A stretch of 10,643 nt of DNA, taken from positions 1-10,643 of the forward strand of contig JADHRH010000022.1 of assembly GCA_016777545.1 (NCBI GenBank), given 5' to 3'. The stretch's first letter is position 1. Every line of letters starts with the position of its first letter. The notes under the pieces were generated by a model, which made no database searches, was not told where the DNA came from, and saw nothing but the letters and a program-made list of their open reading frames with translations. This stretch comes from Candidatus Pelagibacter sp. (GTDB lineage: Bacteria; Pseudomonadota; Alphaproteobacteria; Pelagibacterales; Pelagibacteraceae). Both the position numbers and the translations under genes were made by a program. Positions 5,872 through 10,643 of the stretch are shown piece by piece.

Positions 5872-5878
5872 AGGGAGG
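5872..5878 (+). promoter_or_regulatory. Strong ribosome binding site of the monooxygenase gene
   Basis: AGGGAGG lies 5 bases before the ATG at 5884 and is close to the anti-Shine-Dalgarno ideal. It fixes the start of the first gene. The following genes lack such sites and are tightly coupled, so this is probably the main ribosome entry point of the operon. Confidence 0.8.
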
Positions 5879-5883
5879 TTTGA

Positions 5884-7050
5884 ATGAAATTTGGATATTT
5901 TTGTAACACTACCAATTGGGACCATAAACCATACACACAATTACTTGATGAAACTAAAGAGATAACTGAATATTGCGATAAAAATGATTGGGACTCTATT
6001 TGGTATACAGAGCATCATTTTAATCATGAAGGAATGGAGTCTTGTACTAATCCATTAATGATGGGTGTAGATGCTGCAGCTAGAACTAAAAAAATTAGAA
6101 TAGGTCAAGCTTGTAACGTAATTACATTTCATAACCCAATACGTTTAGCAGAAGACATAGCATTATTAGATCAACTTTCAAACGGCAGAGTAGAAGTTGG
6201 TATTGGCAGAGGAATATATGGAAGAGAAGCGATAAATATGAATAAAGAGGCTGATCTAAAAGATCAGGCTAAAAATTTTCGTTTGTTTGATGAGACTCTA
6301 ACTATTATGAAAAAAGCTTGGACAGAAAAGTTTTTTAATCACCAAGGTGAATTTTATACTTACCCTACTCCTGGTTTTGTTTGGCAACATGATATGAGTC
6401 CGCCGAGTGAAGAATTTCTAGATACTAAAACTAATGAAATAAAGAAAATAAGTATTGTGCCTAAACCAAAACAGTATCCACATCCTCCAATATGGCAAGT
6501 GGTAGATGGCGCAAGATCAATTGAGTGGGCTGCACAAAATGGTTTAAACACAATAATGTGGATACCAACGGTAAAAGCATTGAAAACTAGATTTGAAATA
6601 TATCGAGATGCAAAATCTAAAGCTGAAAATAGAGATGTTCCGCTTGGAGAAGGTATTTCTTTAGTAAGAGATATGTTTGTTGCAGAAACTATGGAAGAAG
6701 CAGAAAAATTAGCAGGTGAACATATTATAAAATATATGAAATGGGTTTGTCACTGGAGAGGCTTAGGAAATCATATGGATCCAGGAGAAGAACTACCGGA
6801 AACAAAACATAAATTAGATTTACTTAATTATGATTTTCTACATAAAAGAAACTTATTATTTGGAACACCAGAATATGTTGTTAATAAAATAAATGAATTA
6901 AAATCAGAATTAAATTTACAAAATCTTCAAGTTTGGTCTAATTTTCCTGGAATAGATCATGAAGCTTGCATGAGAAGTATAAAACTGTTTAATGATGAGG
7001 TTATACCAAAGATTAATTTAGATAATTCAAATATAGAAAAGGCAAGTTAA
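5884..7050 (+). CDS. Luciferase-like (LLM class) flavin-dependent monooxygenase
   Basis: This 388-residue protein has the bacterial luciferase-like TIM-barrel fold (PF00296). Visible hallmarks are WYTEHHF (40-46), the strand IRIGQACNVI (71-80), and the long signature HNPIRLAEDIALLDQLSNGR (83-102) continuing to VEVGIGRG (103-110). VPKPKQYPHPPIWQ (192-205) comes before the second half of the barrel. Such enzymes use reduced FMN, supplied by a partner reductase, and O2 to oxygenate or cleave a substrate in the cytoplasm. No reductase is encoded in the window, so one must be supplied elsewhere. It is the first gene of a coupled operon: its TAA overlaps the next ATG by one base (TAATG). With downstream hydrolase and aldehyde dehydrogenase genes, a ring-opening oxygenase is plausible, analogous to the trigonelline oxygenase TgnB or to RutA. 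The family is secure; the substrate is inference. Confidence 0.9.
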   Translation: MKFGYFCNTTNWDHKPYTQLLDETKEITEYCDKNDWDSIWYTEHHFNHEGMESCTNPLMMGVDAAARTKKIRIGQACNVITFHNPIRLAEDIALLDQLSNGRVEVGIGRGIYGREAINMNKEADLKDQAKNFRLFDETLTIMKKAWTEKFFNHQGEFYTYPTPGFVWQHDMSPPSEEFLDTKTNEIKKISIVPKPKQYPHPPIWQVVDGARSIEWAAQNGLNTIMWIPTVKALKTRFEIYRDAKSKAENRDVPLGEGISLVRDMFVAETMEEAEKLAGEHIIKYMKWVCHWRGLGNHMDPGEELPETKHKLDLLNYDFLHKRNLLFGTPEYVVNKINELKSELNLQNLQVWSNFPGIDHEACMRSIKLFNDEVIPKINLDNSNIEKAS

Positions 7051-7637
7051 TGAAATTAGAGCTTAGAAAGTTTACAAAATTTGTAGATAAAACTTTTATC
7101 GAAGGTGGCAAGGAAGCTAAAGAGCCAGTTTTGATGGTTTCTGTTGCAGCTGTATTCAAAAATCCATGGCATGGAAAAGGCTTTGTTGAAGATTTAAAAC
7201 CAATTATTTTAGATTTGGCACCTAAATTAGGTGATATTTTAGTTCCAGAGTTAATAAAAGAGATTGGATCACCTGAAAAAATTTTAGCATATGGAAAAGC
7301 AGGTACTGTCGGGCTTGATGGTGAAATTGAGCATGCTTCAGCATTTATTCATACTTTAAGATTTGGAAATAAATTTAGAGATGCGGTTGGTGGAACTTCT
7401 TACTTAAGTTTTACCAATACCAGAAGTTCTGCTGGATCAAAAATATCCATTCCAATGATGCATAAAACTGATTCTGGATTAAGACCCTATTATTTAACTC
7501 ATGAATTCACAATTCATGACGCTCCTTTTAATGATGAGATAGTTATAGCAATTGGTGGAGCCTCAACAGGTAGAGCTCATGCTAGAACGGGTGATCGTTA
7601 TCAAGACATGAAAGAAATGGGATTAGATCCTAAATAA
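7050..7637 (+). CDS. DUF1185 / 'amino acid synthesis' family protein (PF06684)
   Basis: This 195-residue soluble protein matches the DUF1185 family. Recognisable conserved pieces are VAAVFKNPWHGK (32-43) plus FVEDL (45-49), the AYGKAGTVGLDGEIEHASA block (80-98), AVGGTSYL (112-119), the IPMMHK segment (134-139), HDAPFNDEIVIAIGGA (156-171) and TGRAHARTG (173-181). The family name 'amino acid synthesis' is a prediction only; to my knowledge no reaction is firmly established for it. Here the gene overlaps the monooxygenase stop by one base and is followed 4 bases later by an alpha/beta hydrolase, so it is translated as part of the catabolic operon. The acidic and His residues in the conserved blocks could form an active site, suggesting an enzyme or an accessory of ring-fission chemistry. 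The family is secure; the function is unknown. Confidence 0.85.
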   Translation: MKLELRKFTKFVDKTFIEGGKEAKEPVLMVSVAAVFKNPWHGKGFVEDLKPIILDLAPKLGDILVPELIKEIGSPEKILAYGKAGTVGLDGEIEHASAFIHTLRFGNKFRDAVGGTSYLSFTNTRSSAGSKISIPMMHKTDSGLRPYYLTHEFTIHDAPFNDEIVIAIGGASTGRAHARTGDRYQDMKEMGLDPK

Positions 7638-7641
7638 ATTA

Positions 7642-8424
7642 ATGTTTCAAAATTTTGATCCAAATCAAAATTATTATTCATTTAATGATAAAAATACAGT
7701 TCCTGTGGTTTTTATTCATGGAGTTGGACTTGATCAGCGGATGTGGGAGCCTCAAATTGAAGCTTTTAAAGAATATTCAATAATTACATATGATTTATTG
7801 GGACATGGCAAAACTATTCTCAATAAAGATGCTGTAACATTAGATGATTTTTCGAACCAACTAAAATCAATATTAGAATTTTTAAAAGTGGATAAGATTA
7901 ATCTTGTCGGTTTTTCTTTAGGCTCTTTAATTGCACTAAATTTTGCCTCTAAATTTCAAGACAAACTAAACAGTCTTGTTGTAATGGGTACAACATATAA
8001 AAGAACCTCAGAACAAAGGTCTTTGGTTATAGAGAGATTTGAACAGGCTAAATTAAACAAACCTATTTCAAAGCAAGCCCTAAAAAGATGGTTTACTGAT
8101 CAATACTTAAATGACCATCCAGAAACTTATAATAAATTTATAAAAATTTTGACAAAAAATAAAAAAGATCATTTAAATTTTTTAAAAGCTTACAAGTTAT
8201 TTGCTTATCATGAGGATAATACAGATATAATTAAAAATATTAAAACTAGGACCCTTGTGATGACAGGTTCAAATGATTCAGGATCTACTGTCGAGATGTC
8301 AAAATCTTTATGTGAAGATTTAATAAACTCAAGTTTTATTGAGATAAATAATGGAAAACATCTTTGTAGTATAGAGTGTGCAGATGATGTTAATATCAAT
8401 CTTAAAAATTTTATTAATAGATAA
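7642..8424 (+). CDS. Alpha/beta-fold hydrolase
   Basis: This 260-residue cytoplasmic protein has the complete alpha/beta hydrolase triad. FIHGVGLDQRMW (24-35) is the oxyanion-hole region, DLLGHGKT (51-58) is typical, and the nucleophile elbow is GFSLGS with Ser92. The acid is Asp212 in TGSNDSGS (208-215), and the base is His240 in NGKHL. A helical cap lies roughly at 120-195. The family cleaves esters, lactones, amides or C-C bonds. In this operon it would fit a step that splits the product of ring opening and oxidation, as TgnD does in the trigonelline pathway or RutD-like proteins in pyrimidine use. It starts 4 bases after the DUF1185 stop without a visible ribosome site, and its TAA abuts the aldehyde dehydrogenase ATG with no gap. 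The fold and triad are secure; the substrate is unknown. Confidence 0.9.
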   Translation: MFQNFDPNQNYYSFNDKNTVPVVFIHGVGLDQRMWEPQIEAFKEYSIITYDLLGHGKTILNKDAVTLDDFSNQLKSILEFLKVDKINLVGFSLGSLIALNFASKFQDKLNSLVVMGTTYKRTSEQRSLVIERFEQAKLNKPISKQALKRWFTDQYLNDHPETYNKFIKILTKNKKDHLNFLKAYKLFAYHEDNTDIIKNIKTRTLVMTGSNDSGSTVEMSKSLCEDLINSSFIEINNGKHLCSIECADDVNINLKNFINR

Positions 8425-9906
8425 ATGACAAAAATTCAAAACTTTAAAATGTATATAAATGGACTGTGGGTTAATTCAGAGTCTGGAAAAACAATAGAAA
8501 CTGTAAACCCAGAAAACAACGAAGTTTGGGCAACTGTTCCTGAAGCTAACGAGAAGGATGTAGATAAAGCAGTTAAGGCCGCACAAAATGCTTTTGAAAA
8601 ATCTTGGTCAAATTTACACCCAAGAGAAAGAGCTAAATACTTAAGGTCTCTTGCAGATCAATTAAGACAAAATGCTGAACATCTTGGAACTATAGAAACA
8701 ATTGATACAGGAAAAATTTTTAGAGAAACAAAAACACAAGCTAACTATATTGCTGAGTATTATGATTATTTTGCAGGACTAGCCGATAAAGTTGAAGGAA
8801 CAGTTGTACCAATTGATAAACCAGACATGCAAGTAACAACTACTAGAATACCTATTGGTGTTGTTGCTGCGATAATTCCTTGGAACTCCCAAATGTTATT
8901 AACTGCGGTAAAACTAGCACCCGCATTAGCAATGGGTAATACAGTTGTAATAAAAGCTTCTGAACTAGCGCCTGTAACATTATTAGAGTTTGCAAAACTA
9001 GTTGAAAAATCAGGTATACCCAAAGGTGTTGTAAATATAATTACTGGTTTAGGTGAGCCTTGTGGTAAAGCTCTAACTACACATGACCTTGTAGAAAGAA
9101 TTGCTTTTACAGGTGGTCCTGAAACTGCAAAACATATTGTTAAAAATTCAGCAGAAAATTTATCGCAAGTAAGCTTAGAACTTGGTGGAAAAAGTCCTGT
9201 TGTCGTATTCGATGATGCCGAGCAAGAGAACGCACTAAATGGAATTACTGCTGGTATTTTTGGTGCAAGCGGTCAAAGCTGTATTGCAGGATCACGACTT
9301 TACATCCAATCTAAAATTTATGATGACTTTTTAAATAAGCTAATAGCTAAGGCTGAAAAAATAAAATTAGGAGCTCCTATGGATAATGAAACTCAAATGG
9401 GACCTTTAAATAGTTATAAACAACTAGAAAATATAGAAAAAAATATCAAATCAACAGTTGAGCAAGGTGGAAAAATTAGATGCGGTGGAAAAAGGTCTAA
9501 TATATCTAGTAAAGCTTATTATTTTCCAGCTACAATTATTGAGTGTGAAAATCATAATTTGCCTACAGCAGAAAATGAATTATTTGGTCCAGTTTTATCT
9601 GTTATGAAATTTGAAACAGAAGAAGATGTGATTAAATTAATGAATGATAATAAATATGGCTTATCTTCTGGAGTTTATACCTCAAACTTTGGAAGGGGTT
9701 TGAGAGTATCAAAAGCAATTAGAGCTGGAATTACTTTTGTAAATACTTATAGGTTAATTTCACCCATGGCTCCGTTTGGGGGAATTAAAGATAGTGGATA
9801 TGGAAAAGAAGCAGGAATTGAGTCAATTAAAGAATACACAAGAATAAAAACCACATGGTTAAATTCATCGGATAAACCAATGACTGATCCATTTACAATG
9901 GGTTAA
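8425..9906 (+). CDS. NAD(P)-dependent aldehyde dehydrogenase
   Basis: This 493-residue protein is a full-length ALDH superfamily enzyme oxidising an aldehyde to a carboxylate with NAD(P)+. The active-site set is complete: IIPWNSQ with Asn154, IKASE with Lys177, the cofactor loop FTGGPETA (228-235), the general base Glu252 in LELGGKSP, and the nucleophile Cys286 in GASGQSCIAGSR. Glu386 and Phe388 in ENELFGPV bind the nicotinamide ribose. C-terminal PMAPFGGIKDSGYGKE is the usual late motif. The ATG at 8425 follows the hydrolase stop directly, so the genes are translationally coupled. The pathway role is probably oxidation of an aldehyde or lactol formed by the monooxygenase, comparable to TgnC in trigonelline breakdown; a succinate-semialdehyde-type role (TgnE) is the alternative. 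The tail ends DKPMTDPFTMG, longer than in some ALDHs. The chemistry is secure; the substrate is inferred. Confidence 0.95.
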   Translation: MTKIQNFKMYINGLWVNSESGKTIETVNPENNEVWATVPEANEKDVDKAVKAAQNAFEKSWSNLHPRERAKYLRSLADQLRQNAEHLGTIETIDTGKIFRETKTQANYIAEYYDYFAGLADKVEGTVVPIDKPDMQVTTTRIPIGVVAAIIPWNSQMLLTAVKLAPALAMGNTVVIKASELAPVTLLEFAKLVEKSGIPKGVVNIITGLGEPCGKALTTHDLVERIAFTGGPETAKHIVKNSAENLSQVSLELGGKSPVVVFDDAEQENALNGITAGIFGASGQSCIAGSRLYIQSKIYDDFLNKLIAKAEKIKLGAPMDNETQMGPLNSYKQLENIEKNIKSTVEQGGKIRCGGKRSNISSKAYYFPATIIECENHNLPTAENELFGPVLSVMKFETEEDVIKLMNDNKYGLSSGVYTSNFGRGLRVSKAIRAGITFVNTYRLISPMAPFGGIKDSGYGKEAGIESIKEYTRIKTTWLNSSDKPMTDPFTMG

Positions 9907-9910
9907 TTTT

Positions 9911-10643
9911 TTGACTGTCAGACATTATTTTTTAGTTTTATTTATCATGTTTCTTTTTGGAAGTTCTTATCCAATTAATAAACTTGCATTAAACACATCC
10001 CTCACCCCTGTATTGGCAGCCTCATTGAGAATGTTTATACTTTTTGTTTGTCTTGTTCCTTTTTGTAAATTTAAAATCCCAAACAAAAAATACTATCTGC
10101 CTTTAGCAGGTTTTTCTTTATCAATGGGCTTTGGTGTTTTTATTTTTTTAAATTTATCTCTGCAAAAAGCAACTATGGTTGCTCCTATAATTATTGGAGC
10201 TCAACTAGCAATACCCTTTGCAATTCTTGCAAGCTCTTTATTTTTAGGTGAAAAGGTAACTCCTAAAATGTGGGGATTAATATTTATTTCTTTTTTTGGA
10301 ATTTTTTTAATTGGTTATGATCCAAATTTAAAAAGTGAAATTTTTGCAATTTTTCTTTGTGCAATTTCTGCTTTTTTCTATGGTCTTGCGAATGTGTTTT
10401 CTAGATATATTAAAGATATAGATGTTAAATTAACAAACACGGTTATGGGCTTTACTGGTTTTATACTGCTTTTTCTTTTTTCCATTTTTTTTGAAGGAAA
10501 CACAGTTTATCAATTACTAAATATTGATTTTTATACTTGGCTTTTATTACTCCATAATGGGGTGATGGTTTCTGTAATTGCACACACCTCATTATTTTAT
10601 TTATATAAATTTTATTCAGTAAATAAAATTATGCCCTTTTATT
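9911..10643 (+). CDS. DMT/EamA family permease (3' end beyond the window)
   Basis: An uninterrupted frame runs from a TTG at 9911 to the window edge, giving 244 codons with no stop. The peptide begins MTVRHYFLVLFIMFLFGSSY and contains a chain of hydrophobic helices typical of 10-TM EamA drug/metabolite transporters. The helix-1 signature FGSSYPINKLAL, a FIFLNLSLQKATMVAPII segment (third helix) and FLGEKVTPKMWGLIFIS, the usual end of the first EamA repeat, are all visible. A second EamA repeat begins near IFAIFLCAISAFFYGLAN and is cut off; about 45-60 residues are probably missing. TTG is preferred because the first in-frame ATG (9947) lies inside helix 1. It follows the dehydrogenase stop by 4 bases with no clear ribosome site, so it belongs to the catabolic operon and may carry its substrate or a product. 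Confidence 0.82.
   Translation, partial: MTVRHYFLVLFIMFLFGSSYPINKLALNTSLTPVLAASLRMFILFVCLVPFCKFKIPNKKYYLPLAGFSLSMGFGVFIFLNLSLQKATMVAPIIIGAQLAIPFAILASSLFLGEKVTPKMWGLIFISFFGIFLIGYDPNLKSEIFAIFLCAISAFFYGLANVFSRYIKDIDVKLTNTVMGFTGFILLFLFSIFFEGNTVYQLLNIDFYTWLLLLHNGVMVSVIAHTSLFYLYKFYSVNKIMPFY

Noticed and set aside
6360..6551. Minus-strand open frame opposite the monooxygenase
   Set aside because: A shadow of the monooxygenase coding sequence, with no independent evidence.
8208..9023. Minus-strand open frames opposite the hydrolase and aldehyde dehydrogenase
   Set aside because: Both lie antisense to genes with complete catalytic motifs; nothing supports expression.
9947..9949. ATG as the start of the DMT permease
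   Set aside because: It falls inside the first membrane helix and would remove the conserved helix beginning; the in-frame TTG at 9911 keeps it whole.

Overview
The window is strongly AT-rich, gene-dense DNA with almost no non-coding sequence. It carries TRAP transport genes, an alphaproteobacterial-type secreted TPR protein, very short intergenic gaps and overlapping stop codons. This style fits a streamlined marine alphaproteobacterium such as the SAR11/Pelagibacterales group. That is inferred from composition, compactness and gene content; no marker gene is present. No tRNA, rRNA, CRISPR array, insertion sequence or integrase was seen, and no gap exceeds 300 bases.

Layout. (1) At 1-1414 the 5' end of a KipI/PxpB-like gene on the minus strand diverges, across only 27 bases, from pxpA on the plus strand. 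A small secreted TPR protein follows pxpA 2 bases later. Together these point to 5-oxoproline (pyroglutamate) hydrolysis. (2) At 1417-4245 a complete minus-strand TRAP transporter operon is transcribed dctP, dctQ, dctM. A perfect 28-bp palindrome lies between dctP and dctQ, ending five bases before the dctQ start. (3) At 4374-4988 lies a TerC/YjbE-type membrane protein with a TTG start; its stop codon overlaps that of a convergent Asp/Glu-racemase/maleate-isomerase family gene (4985-5731, minus). (4) From 5884 to the right edge runs a tightly packed plus-strand operon: luciferase-like flavin monooxygenase, DUF1185 ('amino acid synthesis' family) protein, alpha/beta hydrolase, aldehyde dehydrogenase, and a DMT/EamA permease cut by the window end. 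The first four genes overlap or are separated by at most 4 bases.

How the parts may work together. The 5884-10643 operon reads as a catabolic pathway. An oxygenase opens or oxidises a substrate, a dehydrogenase oxidises the aldehyde or lactol formed, a hydrolase splits the product, and a permease moves substrate or product. The enzyme set resembles the logic of the trigonelline (N-methylnicotinate) pathway, and more distantly the Rut pyrimidine pathway. No flavin reductase or regulator is visible here. The divergent racemase-family gene and the TRAP transporter could belong to the same metabolism. Alternatively, the TRAP system could feed the pyroglutamate genes next to it. The substrate assignments are inference; the enzyme families are well supported.
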